A stretch of 22,993 bases of DNA from CAYJXJ01 sp964374095 (lineage in GTDB: Bacteria > Elusimicrobiota > Elusimicrobia > UBA1565 > UBA9628): the NCBI GenBank assembly GCA_964374095.1, contig CAYJXJ010000062.1, positions 1-22,993 on the forward strand. The letters run 5' to 3'. Below the pieces are notes generated by a model. The model was not told the DNA's origin and did no database searches. It saw only the letters and a list, made by a program, of their open reading frames with translations. The position numbers were made by a program, and so were the translations under genes. Below, piece by piece: positions 1-7,581 of this stretch (its first letter is position 1; the number at the start of each line of letters is the position of its first letter).

Positions 1-232
1 ACCGGCCTACGACGGCTCTATTCCTTCGGTAACCTTTTTACGTGACTTGACACGGAGGACGAATCGGCGCGTCGCGGAAAGTCGCCTCGGAAAATCGCGG
101 ACTGCCGTGACGACAGGTGACGGCCTTCATGGCGATTTTTGAGTCGGGGCTGCCTTCCCCTGATAGCGAGGGAATGATGGATGGTGACGACCAGGGGAAA
201 GGCCCGTTTCATCGCGTCCGGGAGGCCCTATC

Positions 233-964
233 ATGAAGAGGCGCCGGACCGGCGCAGGGGGTCTTAAGAACATGAGGGAATGGGGCAGAATCGCGATCGG
301 GGCCTGCGTCTGGGCGTTTCTCCAGGCCCCCGCCCGCGCCGGGGCGGCTGCGCCCCAAGCCCCGGGGCTCGACTTTGACCAAGGCGTGGACGCGCGGTCC
401 CTCCTTGACCGGGCCCGCGGGGAGGCGGCGTATGCCGCTTTTGTAGCCGAAGCCTCGCCGGGTGTGATCCACGCGCGTCGCTTTCCGGATCTCTCCAAGC
501 TCTTCAAGGCGTCCCCCGTGGCCGATGCCGCGTCCTGGGACCGAATTCTGCGCGCGCTCCACGAGCGCGGCGAATATCGCGCGCCGGAGCGGATGTCCCC
601 CGCGAGCCTGGGACTGACGCGATCCAGCGGGAGCGCGGAGGGCGAACGCCGGCTCGACGCCGTCAGGCTCTGGGGCTACGGCGGGCGGTCCGATTTCCGG
701 GTGGGTCTCGTGACGATGGTCTCCGAGGAGTGGAGGAGTCATGGGCAGGGGGGCTGGCGCGTCGAGCAGTGGCATCTGCGCGTGGCCAAAGACGGCCGCC
801 TCTTGAGCGCTCGGCATAGGGTCATGCTGCGTCCCCGGAACGGGCGCCCGGTCGAGATCTCGGCCGATGAGCTGTGGGCGACGGAGGAGCCCGTGGTCCG
901 CAAATTCCAGGAACTGATCCCGGGGTGGGCAGCCTTTGACCCCCCCGGTTCCGGAAGCTCCTGA
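233..964 (+). CDS. Secreted protein of unknown function
   Basis: This 243-residue protein matches no family I recognise. After a basic start there is a hydrophobic segment (about residues 18-36, rich in A/I/G/W) ending in an Ala-rich stretch, which looks like a Sec signal peptide, so it is probably periplasmic or exported. The rest is soluble, with no Cys pairs and no clear catalytic motif. The centre and C-terminal half (about residues 130-210) have alternating hydrophobic and basic residues that suggest beta-strands. The start at 233 is preceded by GGAGG at 221-225, 7 nt upstream. A second in-frame ATG at 272 (residue 14) would give a more typical signal peptide but lacks such a site. It ends about 100 bp before the propeller gene and may not be co-transcribed with it. 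Confidence 0.7.
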   Translation: MKRRRTGAGGLKNMREWGRIAIGACVWAFLQAPARAGAAAPQAPGLDFDQGVDARSLLDRARGEAAYAAFVAEASPGVIHARRFPDLSKLFKASPVADAASWDRILRALHERGEYRAPERMSPASLGLTRSSGSAEGERRLDAVRLWGYGGRSDFRVGLVTMVSEEWRSHGQGGWRVEQWHLRVAKDGRLLSARHRVMLRPRNGRPVEISADELWATEEPVVRKFQELIPGWAAFDPPGSGSS

Positions 965-1048
965 CCGCGGTGAGCTGAAAGCCGGCAGGAACCAAAATCA
1001 GCACCGGCCCGTAACACCCAGGATATGGAATCCGCGAGGATTCCCCGT

Positions 1049-1054
1049 CATAAT
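1049..1054 (+). promoter_or_regulatory. Possible -10 element giving a near-leaderless mRNA
   Basis: CATAAT lies 8 nt before the ATG at 1063, so transcription would begin within a few bases of the start codon. No Shine-Dalgarno sequence is evident, and the matching -35 (around 1026-1031) is poor. Assigned mainly by analogy with the better promoters of the lexA and DUF433 genes. Confidence 0.3.
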
Positions 1055-1062
1055 TCTGGGGC

Positions 1063-2907
1063 ATGCCCGACCGCACCCGCCGCTGGCTCCGCGCGCTCTT
1101 TCTGCTCGCCCTCGCCGCCCCGGCGCGGGCCATCCACATCTCCACGAGCGCCAAGTTCAACGGCACCGGCAACGGCTCCGACCGGATCCACGACGTGGCG
1201 ACGGACTCCAGCCAGAACATCTACGCCGCGGGCTACGCCTTCAACGGCAACCTCGACGCTTGGGTCGGCAAGTTCGACCGGAACATGGTCCTGCTCTCGA
1301 GCTTCTCCTTCAACGGCCCCGGCAACAACACCGACGAGAGCCAGGGCATCGACATCGGCCCCGACGGGAACCTCTACATCGCCGGGGAGATTTCGGTGAC
1401 GGGCGCGGGCTACGACCTCTGGGTGGCCAAGCTCTCTCCCTCTTTGGTACTGCTTGCCAGCGCCACCCTCGCCGGCAGCGCGGGCACCGACGACATCGGC
1501 TACGACATCGACGTCGACTCGAGCGGCCTGGTCTTCGTCGCCGGCGAGGTGAGCCAGACCCTCGGCGGCAGGAACGCCGTCGTGGCCAAGTTCGACTCGA
1601 CTCTGGCCCTGCTCTCCAGCGGGACCTTCAACGGCGCCGCCACCAGCACGGACGTGGCCCGGGGAGTGGCCGTCTCCACCGCGGGCGACGTTTATCTCGC
1701 CGGCACGGTGCGCGACTCCACCAACGCCAACGCCTGGCTGGCCAAGCTCGACTTGACGCTCGTCTTCAAGGCCAGCGCCACCCTGGACGGGTCGGGCTCG
1801 GTCGTGGACGAATGGAATGAGGTAAAGGTGGGCCCGGACGGGCGCCCGGTGGTTGTCGGGGTGACCAACACCGGGACCGACCCGGACGCCCGGACCGCGG
1901 TCTACTCCTCGGCCCTCGTCCTGGCCTCGAGCGCGACCCTGGGGATCACGAGCGGCCTGGGCGACGACGCGGCGGGGGTGGCGAGCGACTCCGCGGGAAA
2001 CATCTACGTCGCGGGCCACATCAATTTCGACGTCCTGGCCGTCAAATACAGCCCCGCGCTGGTCGTGATCGCCAGCCGCGTCACCAACGGCCCGGCCGCC
2101 GGCGCCGACCAGGGGCTGGGGGTCGTCGTGGAGACCGGAGACACGATGCTCCTCGTCGGCTCGATCAACGTCACGGGAAGCGGCGAGGACGCCTACCTCG
2201 CGCGCCACGACTTCGAGACGACGAGCTCGCTTGGCGCCTCGGCCGCAGCGACCCTGACCTGGGCCATGCCGGGGGGCACGGCCTCGGTCGCGGTCCCGGC
2301 CGGGGCCTTCGCTTCCGACGTGCAGATCACCCTGCAGACGCCCGCGTCCCTGGCCAGCCCGAGCGCCGGGCCCGCCGCCTTGCGGGCCACGGGAGTGGCC
2401 CTCGAAGTCATCGTGACTCCCGCCCTCTCGCCCTCCCAACTCGTGACGGTCACGATCCCCTACCGCGACGCCGACGTGGCGGGCCTGACCGAGGCCCGCC
2501 TCGTGCTCGCCCGCTACGATGACGGCTCGGGATTCTGGACCCCGCTGCTGAGCTCGGTGAACGCGGCCGCCAACACCGTCACGGCACGGACCGACCACTT
2601 CTCCGTTGTTCAGGTCATGGAGTCGGTTCCCTCGGACACGGTCGACACCGTCTTCGTCTTTCCCAACCCCATGCGCCCCCGCCTGGGGCACACGGCGGTG
2701 CTTTTCATCAACGCCCCGGCCTTCGCGCGCATCCGCCTCTACACCGCGGCCGGTGAAAAAGTCGCGGACCTTGCCGCCAGCGCCGCGGGCCAAGCCTCCT
2801 GGGACGGCCGCAATATTCACGGAAACAAGGCCGCCAGCGGACTCTACTACGGCTTCGCGACCAGCGGGACGCAGACCCGCACCTTCAAGGTGGCGGTGGA
2901 GCGGTGA
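1063..2907 (+). CDS. Exported seven-repeat beta-propeller with FlgD-like C-terminal domain
   Basis: 614 residues in three parts. Residues 1-23 are a signal peptide ending in APARA. Residues about 27-385 hold seven repeats of roughly 50 residues, each with an 'FNG.G...D' start, a central 'D..G(N/D)(I/V)Y(V/I)AG' strand and a closing '(A/V)W(V/L)AK(L/F)(D/S)' strand; this is the SBBP/delta-60 pattern and predicts a seven-bladed propeller. Residues about 395-515 form a ZU5-like beta domain with a 'VPAGAF' motif. Residues about 528-614 form an Ig-like domain starting 'VFPNP' and ending in an 'F.VAVER' strand, as in FlgD Ig-like and type IX secretion sorting domains. It overlaps the next gene by 4 nt (GTGA). 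Role: probably a surface or secreted binding protein; ligand unknown. Confidence 0.8.
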   Translation: MPDRTRRWLRALFLLALAAPARAIHISTSAKFNGTGNGSDRIHDVATDSSQNIYAAGYAFNGNLDAWVGKFDRNMVLLSSFSFNGPGNNTDESQGIDIGPDGNLYIAGEISVTGAGYDLWVAKLSPSLVLLASATLAGSAGTDDIGYDIDVDSSGLVFVAGEVSQTLGGRNAVVAKFDSTLALLSSGTFNGAATSTDVARGVAVSTAGDVYLAGTVRDSTNANAWLAKLDLTLVFKASATLDGSGSVVDEWNEVKVGPDGRPVVVGVTNTGTDPDARTAVYSSALVLASSATLGITSGLGDDAAGVASDSAGNIYVAGHINFDVLAVKYSPALVVIASRVTNGPAAGADQGLGVVVETGDTMLLVGSINVTGSGEDAYLARHDFETTSSLGASAAATLTWAMPGGTASVAVPAGAFASDVQITLQTPASLASPSAGPAALRATGVALEVIVTPALSPSQLVTVTIPYRDADVAGLTEARLVLARYDDGSGFWTPLLSSVNAAANTVTARTDHFSVVQVMESVPSDTVDTVFVFPNPMRPRLGHTAVLFINAPAFARIRLYTAAGEKVADLAASAAGQASWDGRNIHGNKAASGLYYGFATSGTQTRTFKVAVER

Positions 2908-4382
2908 AGGCGGTTCTTGCCGCCCTGCTGTTGGCCGCGCCGACATCGGCCGGCGAATTCGGCAAGGCCGGCCGCGGAACGACAGCGGCGGGATTCCTCA
3001 AGCTCGGCATGGGCGCGCGCGCTCCGGCCTTGGGCGAGGCCTACTCCGCGGCGGTCGACGACGCGACCGCCCTCTACTGGAACCCCGCGGGACTAGTCAG
3101 GGTGAGGGGCGGCTCGCTCTCGCTCATGCACGCGACCTATCTGGGCGAGAGCTCCTACGATTCCGGGGCCTTCGCCTGGCGGCGGGGCCCCTGGGGGCTG
3201 GGCCTCGGGGGGCAGTACCTCCACCAGGGCACCGTCAAGGAAACCGACGCCAACGGCGCCGTGGTTGGGGAGTTCGCTCCCAAGGACGCCAGCGCCGCCG
3301 CCGGGCTGGCATGGGAAGGGCCTTGGCTGACCGTAGGCCTGGCGGCCAAGGCGGTACGGAGCACCGTCATTGGCAGCGCCAACGCCGGAGCCGTGGATAT
3401 CGGACTGCTGAGCCGCCCCCTCCTCGACGGCCGCCTGCGGGTCTCCTTCGTCGGCCAGCACCTGGGCGGGGAGTTGAAGTTCGACCGGGAAGGCTATCCC
3501 CTCCCCGCCGCCGCGCGCACCGGCCTGGCCTTCCGGCCGACGCCGGCCTGGCTGATCACGCTGGAAGGGGTCTACCCGCGCGACAACGCCCCTTACGGCG
3601 GAATCGGAGTGCAATGGTCCGTTCCCTACGGGGCGCTGGCCTTCGACCTGCGCGCGGGCTACAACAACCGCTCGACGCGCGACATGGACGGCGGCGTGGG
3701 GATGGCGGGCGGGGCCGGCGCGCGCTGGGGCCGCTGGGCCGTGGACTACGCCTTCGTCCCCTACGGGGGCGTGGGCCTGACGCACCGGATGTCTTTGAGC
3801 GTCGGCTTCGGGGAGGGGTCCGCGCCGACGGCTCCCGCGGCCGGCACGGCCGAGCGCCCCGCCCCAAAAAGCCCGGGCGCCGCGCTTGAATACTCGGACC
3901 TGGCGCGCTTAGCGGCCAAACGCATCAAACAGGGGGAACCCGCCGAAGCCTTGGATTTGGCCCGCCAAGCCGCGGCGCTCGAGCCGGGACTGCCCGAAGC
4001 CCATCTCCTTCAGGGGCAGATCCACTACGAGGCCGGCGACTACCTCCCGGCCTGGGAGAGCTTCGAGAAAGCCCGCAAAACCCTGCCCGCGGACGACCGC
4101 AGGCTGGTCTTCGCCCTCGAACGCCTGGGACGCATCGCCTACCGCCGCGGGCGCCCGGGCGCGGCCCAGACCCTCTACAAGGAAGCGGTTGAGACGGCGG
4201 AGAAGCTCGGAGTCGGCGGCCGGGTCGCGGGCGACGCCTACGCGGGGCTGGGGCTCTGCCAACACGCCGCCGGCGACGAGCTCTCGGGCTTGCGCAACAT
4301 GAAGAAAGGCGTCTCCACGGGCGCGGGCAAGGAACTGCGCCGGGACGTGGACCCCAAGCTCAGGACGGCCGCGAAGGACTAG
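2904..4382 (+). CDS. PorV/PorQ-family outer-membrane barrel with C-terminal TPR domain
   Basis: 492 residues. A short signal peptide (residues 1-16) is followed by the PorV/PorQ signature: 'FLKLGMGARAPALGEAYSA' and 'D..ALYWNPAGL' (about residues 32-58), then about 250 residues of alternating Gly/aromatic beta-strands. After a Pro/Ala linker (about 305-322), residues 325-480 form helical TPR-like repeats ('GEPAEALDLARQAAALEPG', 'GDYLPAWESFEKA'), probably periplasmic. In Bacteroidetes, PorV is the outer-membrane shuttle for proteins with type IX C-terminal domains. Here the barrel gene starts (GTG, preceded by GGAG) inside the stop codon of a gene whose product has such a domain, so translational coupling and a cargo relationship are likely but inferred. 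The stop overlaps the convergent gene's stop by 4 bp. Confidence 0.8.
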   Translation: MKAVLAALLLAAPTSAGEFGKAGRGTTAAGFLKLGMGARAPALGEAYSAAVDDATALYWNPAGLVRVRGGSLSLMHATYLGESSYDSGAFAWRRGPWGLGLGGQYLHQGTVKETDANGAVVGEFAPKDASAAAGLAWEGPWLTVGLAAKAVRSTVIGSANAGAVDIGLLSRPLLDGRLRVSFVGQHLGGELKFDREGYPLPAAARTGLAFRPTPAWLITLEGVYPRDNAPYGGIGVQWSVPYGALAFDLRAGYNNRSTRDMDGGVGMAGGAGARWGRWAVDYAFVPYGGVGLTHRMSLSVGFGEGSAPTAPAAGTAERPAPKSPGAALEYSDLARLAAKRIKQGEPAEALDLARQAAALEPGLPEAHLLQGQIHYEAGDYLPAWESFEKARKTLPADDRRLVFALERLGRIAYRRGRPGAAQTLYKEAVETAEKLGVGGRVAGDAYAGLGLCQHAAGDELSGLRNMKKGVSTGAGKELRRDVDPKLRTAAKD

Positions 4383-5539
4383 AACCGCCAGGCCACCGCT
4401 ACCCGGGCCGTGTTCATCGCCTTGACCTTGAGCGCGTCCATCGCGGTACGGGCGACCTCGAAGCGCAGGCCGAAGGACTCGTTGATGGCGACGTTGGCCG
4501 CGGCGTAAGCCGAGAAGACCACGCCGGAGTGGCGCGGCCCGGCGTCGGACAGCGTCTTCTGGTAGTCCAGGTCCGTGCGCTCCACGTGGCGGTCTTCGTA
4601 GGTGCAGCCGCCGTGGCCGTCGTCGTGGCAGTGGGGTTCGTGGGTGATGTACTGGTGGTAGCCCGTCTCCGTGACCACGGTGCGGCGGTTGTTCATTCCG
4701 TAGCCCATGCGTCCGCCGGCCTCCAAGGAGAAGCGCTGGGCGATCTCGGGAGTCCGGTAGTGCACGCCCAGCAGGTCGACGACCTGAACGAAATCGTTGT
4801 GCTGCGCCGTCACCTGGCGGTAGGTCTCATGCGGATGGCCCTGGTAGTCCTCCCATTGGTTGACGATCGTGTCGCTGAGGAGTTCGCCGTAGCCGTGGTC
4901 GTAGCCGGTGAATATGAGGCCCGCCTCGCCGCCGATGTGGCCGACCGGGCCCAGGCTGAGCAAGGGGGCCCGCACGCTCACGCCCACGGAGCCTACGCCC
5001 GGGCCTCTTTGGACCTTGCCCCCTCCGACGTGAAATACAAACTCCGGGTTCCAGGGCTCGTAATTGCGAAAAAGCGGGGAACTCCCCAACGGAGGCTCCT
5101 CCTTCTTGGCCTGGACCGGGGCGGCGGCGACCATGCCCGCTGGGCCGGAAAGCGCGGCGGCCTGGGCGGAAACCTTCTCCATGTCGGGACCCGCGCCCTT
5201 GTCCCCGCCGGAAACGGCGTCTTGGGCCAAACGGGAGTGGGTGGCCGAGAGGGACCTGGCTTCCTCTATAGCGGCGGCCAGCTCCTTTTCGGAGATATCG
5301 ATGCCGGCGTTCTTGAGCTTAGGGCTCAGGGAGGGGGCGTCCTCGGCCAGCATCCCCTCGAAGAAGGCGCGCAGGACCGCGGCATCCTTGGCCTTCGCGG
5401 GAGTCGAAAACGGCTTCGTCCAATTCCGATCCTCCTGGTTGAAAAACGAGACGATCACGGCATCGTTCACGTTGGATTGAGCCAACGACGGGGAAACGAG
5501 CGCAACGGCCGACAGGGCGAGCACGGCGAGTCGATTCAT
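4379..5539 (-). CDS. Exported protein with helical N-terminal region and predicted outer-membrane barrel
   Basis: 386 residues, no family recognised. I chose the ATG at 5539 because it has a strong GGAGGTG ribosome site 4 nt upstream and opens a clean signal peptide (MNRLAVLALSAVALVSPSLA). The frame stays open to 5785, but that extension lacks an export signal and coding character. Residues 22-135 look helical and charged; residues about 160-386 alternate Gly and aromatic residues and end in Phe ('VAVAWRF'), typical of an outer-membrane barrel. A loop at roughly residues 292-318 is rich in His, Asp and Cys ('HEPHCHDDGHGGC'), suggesting metal binding or a pH-sensitive surface loop. A possible -10 (TATCCT, minus strand, 5560-5565) lies upstream. 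Confidence 0.72.
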   Translation of the reverse strand: MNRLAVLALSAVALVSPSLAQSNVNDAVIVSFFNQEDRNWTKPFSTPAKAKDAAVLRAFFEGMLAEDAPSLSPKLKNAGIDISEKELAAAIEEARSLSATHSRLAQDAVSGGDKGAGPDMEKVSAQAAALSGPAGMVAAAPVQAKKEEPPLGSSPLFRNYEPWNPEFVFHVGGGKVQRGPGVGSVGVSVRAPLLSLGPVGHIGGEAGLIFTGYDHGYGELLSDTIVNQWEDYQGHPHETYRQVTAQHNDFVQVVDLLGVHYRTPEIAQRFSLEAGGRMGYGMNNRRTVVTETGYHQYITHEPHCHDDGHGGCTYEDRHVERTDLDYQKTLSDAGPRHSGVVFSAYAAANVAINESFGLRFEVARTAMDALKVKAMNTARVAVAWRF

Positions 5540-5672
5540 GGGCACCTCCGTACCGCACCAGGATAGACCCGGAAAGGAACCCCGGGGAGGGACATGAGGG
5601 AACGCGATCGCCGGAAAGCGGCCCAGCCGATCCGCGCCGAAAGTCCTAGGCCGTCCGGCCCGGGGGGCGGCC

Positions 5673-5701
5673 TTGACGCCGGGAAAAACCGAAGTTACAA
5701 T
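5673..5701 (+). promoter_or_regulatory. Sigma70-type promoter upstream of the SRAP gene
   Basis: TTGACG (5673-5678), a 17-bp spacer and TACAAT (5696-5701): ten of twelve positions match the housekeeping consensus at ideal spacing. The predicted start of transcription is about 5707-5709, roughly 80 nt before the SRAP start codon and at the ATG of the short ORF at 5708. Confidence 0.65.
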
Positions 5702-5707
5702 GGCGGC

Positions 5708-5779
5708 ATGAGACGCCGGGCCCTCGCCGCCTTGCTGGCGGGCCTGGCCGCCGCGGCCGAGGACGAGCTGCGCCGCTGA
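5708..5779 (+). CDS. Possible 23-codon leader ORF
   Basis: The ATG at 5708 opens a 23-residue Ala/Leu/Arg-rich peptide (MRRRALAALLAGLAAAAEDE...), stopping at 5777-5779, 10 nt before the SRAP ATG. The start codon coincides with the predicted transcription start, so it would be translated from a leaderless mRNA. Three Arg followed by an Ala/Leu core resembles a minimal signal peptide. Composition alone could produce it by chance in such GC-rich DNA, so this is tentative. If translated, it could couple ribosomes to the next gene. Confidence 0.25.
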   Translation: MRRRALAALLAGLAAAAEDELRR

Positions 5780-5789
5780 GGCCACCCCT

Positions 5790-6452
5790 ATGTGCGGCCG
5801 CTACTCACAGACCGCGACGGTCGAGACGCTCGCCCAGCGTTTCCGGCTCCAGGCCCCGGGCCCCGTCCCCCCCCGCTACAACATCGCCCCGACCCAGCAG
5901 GCGCCCGTGGTGGTTTTGGAGGAGGGGCGCCGGCTCCTGCTGTTTCGTTGGGGCCTGATCCCGCACTGGGCCAAGGACCCCGCCATCGGCAGCCGCATGA
6001 TCAACGCCAAGGCTGAAACCGCGGCCGAGAAGCCGAGTTTCCGGCGGCCGTTCCAGAAGAGCCGCTGTCTGGTGGTCTGCGACGGCTTCTACGAGTGGCG
6101 CCGGGAGCCCGGCGGCAAGTCCAAGACCCCGATGCGCATCGCCTTGAAGTCGCGCGCGCCCTTCGCCCTGGCCGGACTCTGGGACGCCTGGAAGACTCCC
6201 GATGAGAAGCTCCTCCGGTCCTTCACCATCATCACGACCGCCCCCAACGAGACCGTGCGTCTCATCCACGACCGCATGCCGGTGGTCTTGAGGCCGGAGG
6301 ACGAGGAGGCCTGGCTCGATCCGCAGTCCCCCCCCGAGCGCCTGCGGGCCCTGCTGGCGCCCTACCCGGGCGACGACCTGGAGGCCTACGCCGTCTCGCC
6401 CCTGGTCAACTCCCCGGCCAACGACAAACCCGGGGTCGTCACGCCGGCTTGA
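5790..6452 (+). CDS. yedK: SRAP-domain abasic-site DNA-protein crosslink protein (YedK/HMCES family)
   Basis: SRAP proteins bind abasic sites in single-stranded DNA and form a reversible thiazolidine link through Cys2, shielding the lesion. Everything expected is present: Met-Cys-Gly-Arg at the amino terminus (Cys2 exposed after Met removal), 'YNIAPTQ' (30-36), 'MINAKAET' with Asn72, 'CDGFYEW' with Glu102, and 'HDRMPVVL' with His160. At 220 residues it is full length. The ATG at 5790 is fixed by the need for Cys2 and has a GAGG 8 nt upstream. It has its own promoter at 5673-5701. It lies next to a lexA/polymerase damage-tolerance operon, so it may belong to the same stress response, although no LexA-type palindrome is visible at its promoter. 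Confidence 0.93.
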   Translation: MCGRYSQTATVETLAQRFRLQAPGPVPPRYNIAPTQQAPVVVLEEGRRLLLFRWGLIPHWAKDPAIGSRMINAKAETAAEKPSFRRPFQKSRCLVVCDGFYEWRREPGGKSKTPMRIALKSRAPFALAGLWDAWKTPDEKLLRSFTIITTAPNETVRLIHDRMPVVLRPEDEEAWLDPQSPPERLRALLAPYPGDDLEAYAVSPLVNSPANDKPGVVTPA

Positions 6453-6693
6453 GCGCGCCCAGTATCTCTTCAGCGGACGCCTGACGGACCACGGCGTCCC
6501 TAAAGCCGGGCCGGTGCAGGGCCGCGGCCACTTGGGACAGGAGCGCCAAATGCAGCCCGACCGTCGAGGTGAGAAGGATGAAGAGGGCGATCACCGGAAT
6601 GCCGTCGGCGGCGCCGAAGTCGACCGGCCGCTCCAACAGGCAAAGCGTGACGCTGGTCGGCGCGAGCGGAAACACCAGGGGACTGCGCGGGTT
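6439..6693 (-). pseudogene. 3' fragment of a PTS EIIA (PtsN-like) gene
   Basis: The minus-strand reading encodes 'PRSPLVFPLAP', 'CLLERPVDFGAADGIPV', 'GLHLALLSQVAAAL' and 'ASAEEILGALKPA', the C-terminal half of a PTS EIIA type-2 (fructose/nitrogen regulatory) domain. The N-terminal half, including the phosphorylated His, is missing: upstream of about 6693 the frame loses similarity and reaches a stop at 6718-6720. A GTG at 6675 could start a 78-residue product, but it would lack the active site, so I call it a gene remnant. The break coincides with a tRNA T-arm-like sequence, suggesting recombination. It converges on the SRAP gene and overlaps its 3' end by 14 bp. Confidence 0.65.
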
Positions 6694-6704
6694 CGAATCC
6701 TCCC
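6688..6704 (+). other. tRNA T-arm-like motif at the EIIA breakpoint
   Basis: CGGGTTCGAATCCTCCC contains the invariant GTTCGAATC of a tRNA T-loop. No 5' part of a tRNA precedes it, because the EIIA remnant occupies that DNA on the other strand, and the 5' side of the stem pairs poorly with CCTCC. It resembles the tRNA 3' end left at the distal junction of an integrated element. Chance is possible. Confidence 0.25.
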
Positions 6705-6887
6705 AGTTCCTGGGGTTTCAACGTTGACCTGGACGGCGGACGCGTTCGCCGGTGTCTCGACATCGCCGCGCGGGCCGTTACTCCCACTGTGGGATGGAGT
6801 CCTTCCTGAAAAGATTGCGCAGCCCTGGGCCTTGACGCCACACGTTGGTTATGAGGCCCCCCCAAAATGCCTGGGGCCAAACAAGTC
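6694..6887. other. Intergenic segment without a recognisable gene
   Basis: Between the EIIA breakpoint and the DUF433 promoter I find no convincing coding sequence. A 30-codon open stretch from 6718 (beginning FNVDLDGGRV) ends at a TGA and is not recognisable. The right end carries the first copy of the lexA-promoter-like repeat (6821-6848). Confidence 0.4.
6821..6848. repeat. Copy 1 of the repeat shared with the lexA promoter
   Basis: AGCCCTGGGCCTTGACGCCA followed by CACGTTGG matches 7582-7610 with one indel and two substitutions. It contains the -35 and the left half of the lexA operator palindrome but not the right half or the -10. It lies left of the toxin-antitoxin pair, while the complete copy lies right of it. 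Confidence 0.6.
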
Positions 6888-6915
6888 TTGACTTAACGCG
6901 GGAACGTGTTATACT
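6888..6915 (+). promoter_or_regulatory. Promoter of the DUF433/DUF5615 pair
   Basis: TTGACT (6888-6893), a 16-bp spacer and TATACT (6910-6915). The -10 ends 8 nt before the ATG at 6924 and there is no Shine-Dalgarno sequence, so the mRNA is probably leaderless or nearly so. Confidence 0.6.
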
Positions 6916-6923
6916 TCTCTGGT

Positions 6924-7196
6924 ATGCAGAAAGTAACCCACCCCCATGTCACGACTAATCGAAAGATTTGCGGGGGAAGCCCTATTGTCGCGGGGACTCG
7001 CTTTCCGGTTCGGTCCGTGATTGCTTACGTTCTTCACCATGGACTAACCCCGGAAGAGCTAGTGGCGCGATTCCAGAATCTCACGCTGGCCCAGATTCAC
7101 GATGCGTTGGCCTACTACTACGATAACCGCGAAGAAATCGATAAGGATATCGCGGAAAATACCGAGGACGCTGCCCGTAAGAAGCTCTCCCATTGA
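6924..7196 (+). CDS. DUF433 antitoxin-like protein
   Basis: 90 residues. DUF433 proteins carry a winged-helix/HTH fold and serve as antitoxin and probable autorepressor for a linked PIN-like toxin. The family pattern is clear: 'KICGGSPIVAGTRFPVRSVI' (about 14-33), then 'G.T.EEL...F..LTLAQIHDALAYYYDNREEID' (about 41-75). An in-frame GTG lies at 6906, but it falls upstream of the -10, so ATG 6924 is preferred. The toxin gene follows after 20 bp. Mean GC is visibly lower than in flanking genes, consistent with horizontal gain. Confidence 0.88.
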   Translation: MQKVTHPHVTTNRKICGGSPIVAGTRFPVRSVIAYVLHHGLTPEELVARFQNLTLAQIHDALAYYYDNREEIDKDIAENTEDAARKKLSH

Positions 7197-7216
7197 TCGG
7201 CGATTGAGGTCCGCCT

Positions 7217-7576
7217 GTGCCGATCAAACTCTACCTTGACGAAGACGTTGATCCCCTTCTGGCCAGGGTGCTCCGAGAACGGGGCCAAGACTGCCTTTCC
7301 ACTCGGGAAGCCCGCAATCGGGGAATTTCGGACGCCGACCAGCTGGACTTCGCCGCCAAGCACGGCCGGGCCATCCTGACTTTCAATATCCGGGATTTCG
7401 TGAAATTAGCTCAAGGGCGCGTCACCTCGGGCCAGGGGCACGAAGGGATCATCGTTTCCGACCACCTTCCTTTTCGGGACCTGCTCCGGCGGACTCTCTC
7501 CATGCTGGTGGATCACGACCGCAAGGATATCGCCAACCGACTCGTCTGGCTTCAGGACTACAAAGAGCCCCGCTAA
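7217..7576 (+). CDS. DUF5615 PIN-like toxin
   Basis: 119 residues, full length for this family. DUF5615 proteins have a PIN-like/Mut7-C nuclease fold and act as toxins paired with DUF433 antitoxins, presumably cutting RNA. Visible features: 'IKLYLDEDVDP' with acidic residues 8-10 after the first strand, 'SDADQLDFAAKHGRAILTFN' with Asp38/Asp40 and the 'LTFNIRDF' strand, and 'HEGIIV' near residue 75. The acidic residues expected for metal binding are retained, so it should be active. The start is GTG with GAGG 7 nt upstream. It lies directly behind the antitoxin and just before the lexA promoter. Confidence 0.88.
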   Translation: MPIKLYLDEDVDPLLARVLRERGQDCLSTREARNRGISDADQLDFAAKHGRAILTFNIRDFVKLAQGRVTSGQGHEGIIVSDHLPFRDLLRRTLSMLVDHDRKDIANRLVWLQDYKEPR

Positions 7577-7581
7577 GAGCG

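Noticed and set aside
1..232. Short open frames at the left edge on both strands
   Set aside because: No recognisable protein, no consistent coding bias and no ribosome site; a TTGACA at 48-53 lacks a matching -10.
1048..2946. 632-codon open frame on the minus strand opposite the propeller gene
   Set aside because: A product of GC-rich third positions on the opposite strand; the sequence is low-complexity Gly/Arg/Val with no domain, whereas the plus strand has repeats, signal peptide and C-terminal domain.
5540..5785. Upstream extension of the barrel gene to 5785
   Set aside because: It would bury the signal peptide inside the protein, and the strong ribosome site is at the ATG of 5539.
6620..6720. 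Complete tRNA gene around the GTTCGAATC motif
   Set aside because: No D-arm, anticodon arm or acceptor 5' strand can be folded upstream; that DNA encodes the EIIA remnant on the other strand.
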